A stretch of 64,000 bases of DNA. Origin: Papaver somniferum. Its lineage: Eukaryota > Streptophyta > Magnoliopsida > Ranunculales > Papaveraceae. Shown one piece after another: positions 11,236 to 22,162 of this stretch. A program made the position numbers and the translations under genes. Location: the NCBI RefSeq assembly GCF_003573695.1, contig NC_039367.1, positions 155,879,085-155,943,084 on the forward strand, given 5' to 3'. The notes below the pieces were generated by a model. It did no database searches and was not told the origin of the DNA. It saw only the letters and a list, made by a program, of their open reading frames with translations. Every line of letters starts with the position of its first letter. Within the stretch, counting starts at the first letter, position 1.

Positions 11236-11305
11236 TCCAGCTCTCATATGCTTTATTATCTGTAGGAAGTTCATGTCTACAAACTGGGCATGTGTTATGT
11301 TTTTC
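11236..11305 (-). pseudogene. Captured RING-H2 exon fragment (AIP2/RING1-like E3 ligase tail)
   Basis: On the minus strand, after an AG acceptor at 11306-11307, the sequence reads HNTCPVCRHELPTD then AYESWKE before a stop. CPVCR with the preceding His supplies the last zinc ligands of a RING-H2 finger, and the HELPTD...YE.WKE continuation is the hallmark of plant ligases of the AIP2/RING1 group. After the stop another frame continues with a KEAEK-type sequence that fits the same family, so a one-base indel or mutation broke the frame. The first half of the RING domain is not seen next to it. This is a dead fragment inside a transposon, not a functional ligase. Confidence 0.65.
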
Positions 11306-11789
11306 CTGTTGCCATTACATAAAAGTGGATTTTAGATTCTGGTAAACCACCTAAGTAAAAAATTTAAAAAAATTAATAATTCCATAAAAGTATCAAGTAC
11401 CTCTGACCTTCCCTGGATATTCGACACCCTGAATCCTCTGATGCAATCGTCTGGAGAGAAATTACAATTTACAAGATGATGTATGTGAATATAGAATAGC
11501 AGGCTTATTTTTTTATATAGAGGAGGACGTGTTTTAGTTAATTCTCAAGGTCAAACTATTGTTTTAGTTAATCCTCAAGGTCAAATTATTACATAAGTAT
11601 TGTGAGTTTGCATTTCTTATACCAATTAAGAACGAGGAAAAGAATTCTTACTCTTGATTCCAGATTCGTCAGGACTCAGATCAGGTTGCCTCCTTTGCTC
11701 TATCCATCTCGGCCTCTTGCACTGCCATTAAATAATAAATTTTCAGACACCAGTTCCAGATAACAACACATCTAACCCAAGAAGCAAGA

Positions 11790-11891
11790 CTATTCAAAAA
11801 CATGAACAGCACGCAGACCTTTCCCAGGTGTGGCAACCTCAATAAATTCTCTTGGTAACAATTCAACAGGTTCAGGAACATAGTCAGATTC
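11790..11891 (-). pseudogene. Exon-like fragment, gene not recognised
   Basis: Following an AG acceptor at 11892-11893, an open minus-strand frame of 33 codons reads like real protein: YVPEPVELLPREF, then ATPGKGLRAVHVFE, ending in a stop. The composition and acceptor suggest a captured host exon. I cannot assign a family. Confidence 0.4.
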
Positions 11892-13231
11892 CTAATATGA
11901 AATGAAAAAGAAAATAAAAATCAGCACCCGAGGTCATAAGCATAATGATAACTTTTGTGAATCGCGCATACAAGTCAAAATATGACAAGTGGCTCAGAGA
12001 TTTAGACAAAGATGTAATGGCCGAAGTATGTGTTGAACTGAACACAAAATACAGTAACATACACAATATGTAGGACATTTATACATGGTGAACACCGAAT
12101 AATAGTTGAATACGTTACCCAAACACCCAGTTTCGTAAGCCCAAAAAATGCGATACTAAATATAAAATAAAAAAAAGCATCATCAACAGAAAGACATTCT
12201 CATTGGGATCACAAACAGGCAAGAGCTCTAACAGCAATTCATCTCATTTTTCAGATACACACAAGCAAGTTGGATTAAGTTATACCTTTTTTACTTAGTG
12301 AAATGAACTTCCATGATCACATTCTTGAGCACCAGAAACATCATATATGTGAGTTTAATATGGTGACACTCTATTCAGAACATATTTCCAAGAAAATATA
12401 TGTTGCAAGCGATTGAACAAAATCAACTCCACTAGGAGTAACAAGTCAGAAACAATGTTCTGATAGTACACCACCTCCTTACAGACCTAGAATAGTCATC
12501 TTTCTTCCTACGGGATTTCTAGCAGTGTTAGTGTGAGGAGAAACGACAGACCTTGATGAGTTTTACTTGAAATCATCTGTGAAGCTTTGATTTTTTTTAA
12601 GGAAGTGAAGCTTCGATGAACAACCTTACATGGTGATCCACAACCCTATAAGCCATGTCAACATCATCTCTCTAGCGTTTACAGAATACGGTCGACCTCA
12701 CAAAAAAAAGCATGATCAGAAAATACAATAAATATCGAACATTGACTTAATGTTCACCATAAGACTGGTCTAATTTTGTGACATCATATCGAATAATTGG
12801 ACACTATAAATCTGCTAGTCAGGTCAACCCTGGAGATAAGGCAGTGCTAGGCTCCAAATCCTTTAGCATGTACTAGAAATATATAGATGGACATCACAAA
12901 TCTATTAGTTATGGTAACCCTGGAAATAAGGCAGTGCGAGGCTCCAAATTATCTGGTATGTACTAGTCAAGCTGTCAAACATTGAAACAGGACATACACA
13001 TAAAAAGAATCTGGACATTATGTAGCGAGGGAGACACAAGCAAGATTTCATCCTTACTAAGAATTATAAAATACTGAAGGAGATATAAGTTGAGCCCTAT
13101 TAAGAGAAAAACAAACCTGCAGGCTGTCCCAATGGTACACTCTCTTGTTGGTACAAGTTGTAGAATTACAAGTTCATCCCTATATTCCCACTTCTCCGTC
13201 TAATCAACAGATTTCTCGGCAATAGAAAAAC

Positions 13232-13360
13232 TCATTCCATGGGAAAGTTCTGACCGCAGGTTACGCAGATAATACCATTGTGCTCATCCCCACCTTCCTC
13301 GAGACCCTCTTTGTCTCCATTGAAGGCTTTGGCTTGAATTACTTGACCATAGAATGGAAG
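13232..13360 (-). pseudogene. Exon-like fragment with CxxC pair, gene not recognised
   Basis: The minus-strand frame of 42 codons starts LPFYGQVIQAKAFNGDKE, continues with an acidic Glu/Gly stretch, and ends ICVTCGQNFPME before a stop. The CVTC pair could be half of a zinc-binding unit. With the RING fragment and the frame at 11790-11891 it suggests one or more captured, intron-containing genes in the CACTA interior. Confidence 0.4.
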
Positions 13361-15140
13361 GCTAACTCACTGTCGTAGATGCCAAAAGAGAAAAATTGGT
13401 GAGTGATAAAAAAAAAGGACAAATTATAAGCTTCTTAAGAAACTGCTTACACATACTAAAATAGGGTAGACACTATTCAAAGTACAGCCGAATCAACCTT
13501 CCACTGTATGGGAGGTGTGAAGAAGTCCAGCAAAAAGCAAGTTGTAAAATTGACCCACGAAATGCCCAGTCTAGTCTTCATTTAGAAGCGGCTTATACCA
13601 AATATAACTAGAGAAAATAATGCAGCAACATGGTAAAAAGGGGTTCGGCTAGTGATCTGCATAGAGGCATCTAATTTCCATGTTTCTGCATATATTTAAC
13701 TATTTTCATTGTTCAAAATAGACTTCATGGAACAATGGGCAGAAAGGCAGTAGTTTAGGTTCTAAGCTCTTCAGGCATAGATTTCAGCAGTTGACAGGGA
13801 ATCCTCTAGGTTGGCACAACCATAATATAACATACAATAATCTATTAAGACAACTAACAAAATCTGGCCTCAAAACTCTATCCGAATTTTGAATCCAAGA
13901 AACGACTGTTAAATTCAAGTAATCAACCCTCCGAGCTTTACTAATGATTATTCTTAAGAAATATCTTATGTGAATTTACAATAATATAAAAAAGGAAAAA
14001 ACAAGAGTGACCAGAAACACAACATGTAGATATAATGAATGTGACATCAGGGACTGACTCAATGTTACCAGACAAGGCTGTTGTCAATTAGGGATATATG
14101 CAGCAAAAGATATTGAGTGATTACAACAGAGAGAGGAACAAAAAAACCCTAGGAATCAAAAGGAATCCCCAAACATCAATGTCTTCAACAGCGACCAAAT
14201 TCAAATCAGTGACACAAAATCTCATGTAATAAGAATTCAAACAAACCCCGTTTCTTGATTCTTCCATCAGCAGCAACATCCTGTTTCATAGCCACCAATT
14301 TCATCTCTGAATTTCTGCATCTCCTCACCGGTTTCCCAAATCGATAATGAAGCCGCCATTAGTTTCAGATGAAGAAAATTAAACATAAATAATGATGAGA
14401 GAAATAAATCTCTCTGAATTTTAGGTCTTATGTGGAATCCAAATTTTTAGGTCTTGTGAAAGATCCATTTACTACTTCAGCAAATTTTTTTACAGAGAGA
14501 GTGAGAAAGAAGGGGATTCAGAGGTGGTAGTCAGAGAATGAATCAGTGAATGAATGAAGCCGGAGGAACATTTGAGAGTTAGGGTTTCTTTTGTGTGTTA
14601 AGAGGGGGGGAAGAGAGAGACATGAAGCTTTAATTTTGTCTAAAAGGTTTTGGACGGTGATAAGTTTGGGTCAAGGTTTGATCATAGGGTTTTCTGTGTT
14701 AGAGAGGAAGATGAGAGATGGAAAATGAGTGAAGGGAAATGAGAAAGAAAAAACAAAAATATTTATGTGAAAGAATTTGGATGGTGTAGATTCTCTTTAG
14801 GATGTTCGTATGGATTGCAGAAATTAAGGGACGGTATAGATTCATTTTAGGATGCTCATACGGATTGAGAAGCTTTTGTGTTTCTCTTTGTGCTAGTTCA
14901 AACTCGTGCATTCGATTTTATTATCAATTTTCCATATGAAAAAAATCCAAAAAATATATCAATAAATTTAAGATATTATTATCGACCTTCAATTATAAAA
15001 AAAAATTCCAAACATATATGGGAAGGAAGCAGAAAAAATAAGAAAGTGTGTTTTCTTTGTGCTCTCTCTTTGTGCTTTTGTGCTTTTTCTTTATGCTTCC
15101 GATTTGAATTTCGACTAGTCACATAGGTCTTGAGGAAATT
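13361..15140. other. CACTA interior without recognisable genes
   Basis: The minus strand at 14285-14360 offers an ATG-led frame (MAASLSIWETGEEM) that could be a captured first exon followed by a GC-poor leader and an 'agggtttc' block typical of plant 5' UTRs, but no family is recognised. The rest is AT-rich and intron-like. Confidence 0.3.
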
Positions 15141-15149
15141 TTGACTAGT

Positions 15150-16252
15150 CATACAGGTCATGAACTTCAAATGTGGTATAATGATGTATAAAATATAAAC
15201 CAAGAAGCTTTGGGTGGGTTCTGACTTCAAACTTAGAAGGATACATCATCCAAATCGATATATATGAAGCTCAGTGTCGATTCGAACTTTAAATATGGTT
15301 TAACGGCATACAAACTATGAACCAAGAACCTCCGAGAGGGTTCTGATTTCAAACATAGCATGATACACCATCGAAATCGATAAATATGAAGCTCAGTGTC
15401 GATTCGAACTCCAAATATGGTATAACGGCATAACAAACTATGAACTAAGAAGCTCCTGGAGGGTTTTGACTTCAAACTTAGCAGGATACATCATCGAAAT
15501 CGGTAAATATGAAGCTCAGTGCCGATTTGAACTTCAAATATGGTATAACGGCATAACAAACTATGAACTAAGAAGCTCCGGGAGGGTTTTGACTTCAAAC
15601 TTAGCAGGATACATCATCGAAATCGGTAAATATGAAGCTCAGTGCCGATTTGAACTTCAAATATGGTATAACGACATACAAACTATGAACCAAGAAGCTC
15701 CGGGAGGGTTCTGACTTCAAACTTAGCATGATACATCATCAAAATAAATAAATATGAAGCTCAGTGTCGATTCGAACTTCAAATTCGATATAACGACACA
15801 CAAACTATGAACCAAGAAGCTCCAGGAGGGTTCTGACTTCAAACTTAGCAGGATACATCATCGAAATCGGTAAATATGAAGCTCAGTGTTGATTTGAACT
15901 TCAAATATGGTATAACGATATACAAACTATGAACCAAGAAGCTCCAGGAGGGTTCTGACTTCAAACTTAACATGATACATCATCGAAATAAATAAATATG
16001 AAGCTCAATGTTGATTCGAACTTCATATATGGTATAACGACATACACACTATGAACCAAGAAGCTCTGAGAGGGTTCTGACTTCAAACTTGGCATGATAC
16101 ATTATTGAAATCGATAAATATGAAGCTCAGTGTCGATTCGAACTTCAAATATGGTATACCAGCATACAAACTATGAACCAAGAAGCTCTGGGAGGGTTCT
16201 GACTTCAAACCTAGCATGATACATCATCGAAATAAATAAATATGAAGCTCGG
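15150..16252 (+). repeat. Minisatellite, 122-123 bp unit, about nine copies
   Basis: The anchor 'gaagctc(a/g)' recurs at 15266, 15388, 15511, 15634, 15756, 15878, 16000, 16122 and 16244, a regular 122-123 bp period. Each unit holds 'gaacttcaaatatggtata', 'aaactatgaaccaagaagct', 'gagggttctgacttcaaac' and 'gatacatcatcgaaat'. Neighbouring copies differ by a few bases, and the two at about 15470-15700 are nearly identical, indicating local turnover. It lies within the CACTA element near its right subterminal array. Confidence 0.95.
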
Positions 16253-16449
16253 TCACTTGTAATTCCCAAAACACCCGGCTGCACCCGTTGTATTGTAATT
16301 CCCTTGGATGTCACAATCACTTGTAATATGTCCTTCTATATACCAGAGCTTGAGATTTATGTATTGCAGTGAACAAGCATAAACATTATCCCAAGAAAAG
16401 ACTCAGTAACAACCATGGCTAGCTAGTACTTTAAAAGTTAAAACTCAAT

Positions 16450-16968
16450 CTCATATGTCTAATGGATCCAACGCTATGGTCACAATTTGTTTTTCGTATA
16501 GCCATATCATAATCCTCCCCAAAAAAAAACAAAAGGTGTAACCATATGTCAATCTTTTATCATGTTTGATAAAATGTGTCAATTTGTTAGTATATGCGTG
16601 TCTAATAAACCATATATTATGGACACATAAACAAACCAATGTGGCTAAATAAATCCTCTTTCCGCCACGGATTAATAGGTGTGGCTATTGCCATCCTACA
16701 CTTTCGACACATACATAATTATTTAATGTGGCCATATAGGCATATATGGCTACATGTGATGGGATTAGACTGAAAACTATGACCAAATGATACCCTATGG
16801 CTACAGTTGATGGGTTTAGGATTAAACCCATGACCAAATGGTGAACTATGGCTACATGGTAACACAAAACGTGGCTATAGTTATACTGGTGACCAGTAGC
16901 CACACAAATAACCCGAAATGTGGCTGGGTTGTAAGCCAAAAAAACGTGGCCTATGTGAAGGTTTGTTC
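16450..16968. repeat. Right subterminal repeat array of the CACTA element
   Basis: Repeated 'tgtggcta', 'atggctaca', 'tgaccaaatg' and 'ggacacata' motifs occur in both orientations, mirroring the left array and ending in the terminal inverted repeat. There are no credible genes. Confidence 0.7.
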
Positions 16969-17110
16969 TAGTGTTACTCCAAGAACAATAAAGCTTTCAT
17001 TTAGGCATATTCTTATGGGTATGGAAAAACATGAGATTTGGAAAAACATGGGTATGCCAAACTCATATGCCTATATGCCAGTCCTGGTATATAGGCATAC
17101 GAGACAGAGT

Positions 17111-17200
17111 TTCCATCGAGCGATAAAGACTCCATCGCCCGATGATCATCCCATCGCTCGATGGTCAATCCATCGCTGTCGACAGTCAAGATAGCGCTCG
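17111..17200 (+). repeat. Left subterminal CATCG/CGAT motif cluster of the Harbinger element
   Basis: Four copies of 'CCATCG' occur in about 65 bp, three of them followed two bases later by CGAT, forming short palindromes. The right subterminal region (20165-20265) has a matching cluster of 'gcgat', 'tatcgc' and 'atcgct'. Such paired arrays are candidate binding sites for the element's Myb-like protein or transposase (inference). Confidence 0.5.
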
Positions 17201-17370
17201 ACCGTATGATTAACGCTTACTGCTTCATCATCCAACGACTGGAATTTTACACCTCTATAAATACCAAATTCAAACTCATTTTAACTCACACCAGAATTTC
17301 TAAATCTCTATAGAATTTCTCAATTTCTCAATCTTTTTCAAATCTAAAACTCTCTATATTTTCTTGTGAA

Positions 17371-18353
17371 ATGGATTCACAAACTCAAAGTCAAGGCAAA
17401 GGAAAAAAAACCCGAGGCTGTGGTGCAAAATACAGCATGGTAAAAGATGAATGCATTTGTCGTAATTATGTTTATTTTACCCAAGATTGTATCCAAGGTG
17501 CACAACAACAGGGTCTCACAATGTAGGATAACATATTTAAGAAATATGATGAACAAACCATGAACATCAATGGTCGTGATGCAAAAGGATTGTCAGAACA
17601 CTTCATTGTAATCAACCGGGAAGTGGCCGCTTATGTTGGATTAATAATACAAGCCAAGAGAAACGACAAGGACAGTGATAAGACTGATGCCGATTTTGAA
17701 AGAGATGTTCGTACAGATTGGCAAAGAAAACATGGAAAGGGATTTTCTTTTGAAAGTTGTTACTATATTTTGAAGGTGATGAACAAATATAATCCAGAAT
17801 ATGATTGGAAAAGAAAACAAGTACCTGAAAGGTCACCATATAATTCATCTCCCTCACCAAATTCTTCACCATATTCACCAGGTCCATCAAATTCTTCACC
17901 AGATACCCCAACAAACTCAAATGTCAACAACGTTTTCAATAATTATGTTGACAGTAATACTAAGGGAAAACTTCCAGGGAGGAACACCGCAAAGCTGGCT
18001 AAAAAATTAACTCTAGAAGGGGGGAGTTCTGGAGGATTTAACATGGCAGAGTTTATGGAACATGAAAAGATCGTCGAGAAGCAAAGATCAGTTGATAAGA
18101 AATTTCAAAACAGAGTCAGAAAAGTCGTATTTCCCAAGAAAAATTTGGGTTTGACTATGACAAGCATAACATTCTTCAGGCTAACACTTCAATTATGAAT
18201 GCCCAACAAAAACATGTATGGAAAATCGAATTTGACAGGATTCAAGCATAGATTGAAAAACAAGCTGGATTAATTAACAATCAACCCGATGATGAGGATG
18301 ATGATGATGATGTTGATGATGAGTATGATGTAGTAGTTCCTCTAGATGATTAA
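17371..18353 (+). pseudogene. Harbinger ORF1 (Myb/NAM-associated DNA-binding protein), disabled
   Basis: The PIF/Harbinger accessory protein carries a Myb/SANT-like trihelix and helps the transposase bind DNA and enter the nucleus (family knowledge). The frame starts MDSQTQSQGKG, followed by the trihelix start (YSMVKDECICRNY). An in-frame TAG at 17524-17526 falls where the family usually has Trp (MWD-type). The frame resumes through the second helix block (DWQRKHGKGFSFESCYYILK, then a Tyr/Asn-Pro motif), a Ser/Pro linker and the PGR..AK..KK C-terminal domain. A frameshift near 18145 and another TAG near 18248 follow, then an Asp-rich tail ends at 18353. It is not functional as it stands. Confidence 0.85.
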
Positions 18354-18680
18354 GTTATGTATGAGTTTAAGTTTCAATGTGTGAGTTTAAGTTTTTATGT
18401 TTTTTAATTTTAATTTAAGTTTTTAAGTTCTTATGTTTTTTCTTAAGTTTAAGTTTTTATGTTTAGTTTAAATTTTAATGTAAGTTTCTCTCCAATTAAT
18501 CAATTAGAATTATTTTTTAATTAAGTTTTTCCTCATTTAAGAATAACTTTAAAAAATAACATTACAACTTAAGAAAAAAATAACATTACAACTTAAGAAC
18601 AAAATAACATTACAACTTAAGAAAAAAATAACAATACAACATAACTTAAATAACAATAACCTAATAAATAACTAAAAAAA
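18354..18680. repeat. AT-rich spacer with short tandem repeats between convergent Harbinger genes
   Basis: Variants of 'taagtttttatgttt' repeat at 18365-18480, and about four tandem copies of 'aaataacattacaacttaag' run from 18552 to 18645. It lies where both transcripts should end, so it may hold their 3' ends. No gene is present. Confidence 0.6.
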
Positions 18681-18687
18681 GAAAAAA

Positions 18688-20025
18688 TCATCTTTCATGC
18701 TCTGCCCAAAGATTCAATCTCAGATTATCTCTTAATTGGTCATACAAATTTCGATTCTGAATGTAGTTAGTCATTTGACCATAGTCCCTTGCAGGGACGC
18801 CTCTATGTGGTCGAATCTCTGTCCTCAAATCTTCATCTTCATAGTTAGTCCAATCCGAATCACGACGGGTTTCCTGAATTACCATGTTATGAAGAATTAT
18901 GCAAGTGAGCATAGTCTTTTGCATTTCACGAGGACTCAACCCACGATATGGGCCACAAATGATAGCGAATTTCCTCTTCAAAAATACAAAAGCGCGTTCC
19001 ACATCCTTCCTCAATGCCATTTGGGGATCGTTAAAATGTCGGAATGAAAGGTCAAATTCACCAGCAGGAGGCTGACGGTAGCATTGAACTAAGGTGGAAC
19101 ATTTTGGGTAGATACCATCGGCAAGATAATATCCATGAGTGTACTGATGACCACCGTTGATCATGAAACGGACAGATGGAGAAATCCCATACTTCAAATC
19201 TTAAAACAGAGGCGACTTGTGCAAAACATTAATATCATTTTGTGAACCTGGAAGACCAAAAAAAGCGTGCCATATCCAATAATCATAAGAAGCAGCAGCT
19301 TCAAGGATAACTGTTGGTTTGGTATTATGACCCTTGTATTGACCGTCCCAATATACAGGGCATCCTTGCCATACCCAATGCATACAATCAAGACTACCTA
19401 ACATTCCTGGGAATCCCCTTTCCTCGTTCTCCCTCAATATTTGTCTAACATCTTCATCGTTTGGTTTTCGCAAATATGTTGGACCAAAATGATTAATTAT
19501 TACTTCACAGAACAATGAAAGGTAAGTGAAAGAAGTTGTTTTACCCATACGAAGGTACTCATCGTTCGCATCCGTCGGAGTGCCATAACCCAGAATCCTT
19601 AAAGCCGAAGTAACTTTTTGTTCAGGACTATGACCTCTAATATTCAGTGCATCAAACTGATAATTGAATTGAGGTTCCACTCGACAAAGCTCTTCAATAA
19701 TATTTTTCACCAGGTGGTGAGGCATGCGGAATCGACCTTGAAAATCTCGATCAGAGTACACACAATTTGGAAGAAAATAATCGTGCATTAGCTTTTGGTG
19801 GTAAAATTCCCTTCCTCGATACGTATATCTTCTTATTAATACTTCTTTGGGTTCCGGAACTCTTGGTATTTGGCCCGTATGGACAAGCATCAAAGTTTCA
19901 ATTAACTTATTATCTTCAGCTTCCTCATCATCAATTTCTTGTAACCTATTACGATATCGTTCTTGCTGTAAATTGAACTGATTCATAATAATACTCCTCT
20001 CTTCATTGGATCTCGAGCTCGACAT
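18688..20025 (-). pseudogene. PIF/Harbinger DDE transposase (DDE_Tnp_4 type), one in-frame stop
   Basis: This is the catalytic protein of the element, which cuts and rejoins DNA at TTA targets. The minus-strand frame of about 445 codons starts at 20025. The first catalytic Asp lies in GSLDCMHW, the second in GSQNDINVL and the Glu in KDVERAFVFLK, so the DDE triad is complete. YYLADGIYP and a GP.R.....MQ..M..CIILHNM block are the other family signatures. A TAA at 19201-19203 follows SPLF and interrupts the frame between the second Asp and the Glu; the same frame continues directly with DLKYG. Apart from that stop the coding sequence looks intact, so inactivation is recent. Confidence 0.92.
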
Positions 20026-20344
20026 TGATGATTATGAGTATAGAAAAAAGGAAATCGGTGAAATATTTGTAGAAGTAGGGGGTGTGAGTTATCTGGAGAA
20101 GCAAAATGGCGCATTTATATACAAACCATTTGGGAAAATAGACGTTGTAGAAAAACTAGTGGGCGATAATCATAGTATCGCTGGAGTTTGTATGTAAAGC
20201 GAGCGATATTCATAATATCGCCAGCGGCAAAATGTATATCGCTAGCTAGTAACTCTGTCGCTTATTGATTTCCCCACAGTGGCGCAAATTGTTTGGCATG
20301 CCAGGTACAATGATTTTCGGGCATGTGCATAGGAATAAGCCTTA

Positions 20345-21885
20345 CAGTTTTATTTTTTCAACTGTGATATGTGTTTGTAAAAACGTTAGTCACTCATTGT
20401 AATTTTAGAAAGATGACTAAATTTTCTTCGTGGAATAAACATACTTGATCTGTCTAGTCCACTTTCTGGTGACGCTATCTTCACCCAACGCCATTAGCTT
20501 TGGAGTACAAATTGGAGAATGAGATTGTTGTAGCTGCTTGCTTCTGCTCGTTATAAGTTTTATTATTCAATTTTCTACTTCAAATGGCTTTCCCACCTGC
20601 GTTTGCTGTTATTAATTAGTCTTAATTACCAAACCTCTACAACAATTGATATTAATTTTCTGGATATTCTGAGTCTTTGCAAAAAGAACCAAAAGAGGTG
20701 ACTCACAAGTCGCTAGGATTAATGGACACATATGACTCTTCCTGTGAACACCTGAGCAGTTCAGTTTTCTTGACAAAAACTAACACAATCTCGAAAACTG
20801 AAGATGCAAAAGAGCTATCCGTGGACTCTAAATCAAACGAATTCTGAATGCATAAAAAAAAAAAAATCATCTTTCACTGAGAGAGAGGAGTTAGGTCCGA
20901 AATGGGGAGAAAATTTGCTTCCTCATGCAGATCGTCAATTTTGATAAGATACCCAGTGGAATCATATTGGGCCGACTAATGTATACTTGGCCCAGTTAGA
21001 AACATGCAAAACTGTCGGATCAATGTAACCGACGGTTCATTTCAGTAGTCTTTTGGAAAGAAATTCATGCTGGTGCTTCTTTCGCTTCAAGTGTCGGTTA
21101 GGTACATGTTACAATCCTGAATTAGCACAAGGCCCTACTGTATCTGTCTACGTTCCATGAATTACAATCTTGCCTCTCATAGACGACTCTCCAGATGGGT
21201 GGTCACCTAGGGCGTCCGTGGAACTACTTACAAAGTGTCTACTTCCGCTGAAAACCGATGAAGTAAAGTGTCCAGTTACTACCGTTTAAATTATTATACT
21301 TAACTATGAAAATTAAATTAAAGAAAGCAAGGTAGTAAATTTCCGGACCTACCTAGCAATTAGTGGGAAAGCCACCGAAGCTGAAATCAAACGCGTTTTG
21401 GATGCATACTTTTAGATGTCTTTTTTAGACCCAACAATTTTCCATCATCATAAAATGTGAACTAAAATCACATATCGACGATGTTTCAATGTTGCCAACG
21501 GGGGATCAGAATTAACAGGGGATTACCGTTTGAGTGATCCGACAGTCAAAATAGGATATAATTTTTTTGTCTCATATGAAACGGTACTCCGGACAATTTC
21601 GATCCCACATTAGCAGCCTTGCGATGTTATGTTTGAGCAACCTATCAAGTCAAGCTCACTCTAGTCTAGTCAATGAATAATAATCGTGTGGACCTTTGAT
21701 AATTGAACAAGTTGTAGTTCCTAGACTTTTGATCTAGTGCAGTGATATAGCAATCTCTTTACTCTACATGCTTATTGTCACAATATTTCACACATTATTC
21801 GTCATTTTTGCAAATAAAAATTAAAACAAAAACGGATTCAAAATTAACATTTTAGGGATATGTTCTTTTTTTATGAAACTCTATG
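20345..21885. other. Intergenic, one short coding-like relic
   Basis: It is mostly unrecognised sequence. At about 20636-20735 the minus strand resembles the fragment at 34873-35055 (shared SEYP-N-YQ-L pattern with stops), indicating two decayed copies of one unknown protein. No other genes or RNAs are seen. Confidence 0.4.
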
Positions 21886-21889
21886 TTCT

Positions 21890-22085
21890 TATAAAAAACG
21901 AGCATATTTCGAAATGCTAAACCTCACCAACAAATCTTAATTTTAACGGTTTATATTCAAAATTATAGATGGTGGTATTATACGTCTCCGAATGCATTTA
22001 TTTTCGATTGGCATGTAGAGCTTTGCAAGAGGAAAAGCGCCTGACATGTAAGATAGCCTGAGAACAAAAGTGTGAAGGTGTCCTC
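21890..22085 (-). repeat. Mutator-like MITE fragment related to 5544-5954
   Basis: Reverse-complemented, this reads 'gaggagga..ccttcacac', 'tatcttaca' and 'gcaaagctctacat', matching the left half of the MITE at 5544-5954. The opposite terminus and the target duplication were not found, so it is a fragment or a highly diverged copy. It lies immediately upstream of the RLP pseudogene. Confidence 0.5.
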
Positions 22086-22162
22086 CTCATCTATAATATG
22101 GGAAATAAAAACTTCTATATCATACACGGTATTTGGCACAGCTAGTTAAGTTTTAGTTAGCC

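Larger units (their letters stand above)
10056..16973. mobile_element. CACTA-type DNA transposon carrying captured sequence (6.9 kb)
   Basis: The left end reads TACTAGTACAAATCTTCAC, and the right end reads, reverse-complemented, CACTAGAACAAACCTTCAC, continuing as 'at(t/a)ggccac'. Both flanks carry TTA (10053-10055 and 16974-16976), the 3-bp duplication expected for CACTA/En-Spm elements. About 0.8 kb inside the left end and 0.5 kb inside the right end are dense in short repeated motifs (variants of 'gtggcta', 'ggacacat' and 'catggcca'), matching the subterminal repeat arrays of this superfamily. The interior shows no transposase, but holds exon-like fragments on the minus strand and a 122-bp tandem array. 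It therefore looks like a non-autonomous carrier. The left terminal base is T rather than C, so it may now be immobile. Confidence 0.8.
17004..20341. mobile_element. PIF/Harbinger transposon, full length but mutated (3338 bp)
   Basis: The left end is GGCATATTCTTATGGGTATG, and the right end reads, reverse-complemented, GGCTTATTCCTATGCACATG: imperfect inverted repeats with conserved GGC ends. Both flanks are TTA (17001-17003 and 20342-20344), the 3-bp target of PIF/Harbinger elements. Inside are the two genes expected of the superfamily in convergent order: a Myb/NAM-associated DNA-binding protein (plus strand) and a DDE transposase (minus strand). Each is broken by an in-frame stop. The element begins 30 bp after the end of the CACTA element. 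Confidence 0.92.

Noticed and set aside
14878..15475. Overlapping open frames on both strands in the CACTA interior
   Set aside because: They are low-complexity Lys/Phe or repeat-derived sequence with no domain, acceptor site or relative.
15466..15714. 82-codon open frame in the 122-bp array
   Set aside because: It spans two units that happen to be 123 bp apart, and the period is not kept as a multiple of three elsewhere. It is a product of the tandem repeat, not a gene.
15150..16252. CRISPR-like array
   Set aside because: The repeats are 122 bp and contiguous with no unique spacers, and the DNA is plant nuclear. It is a minisatellite.
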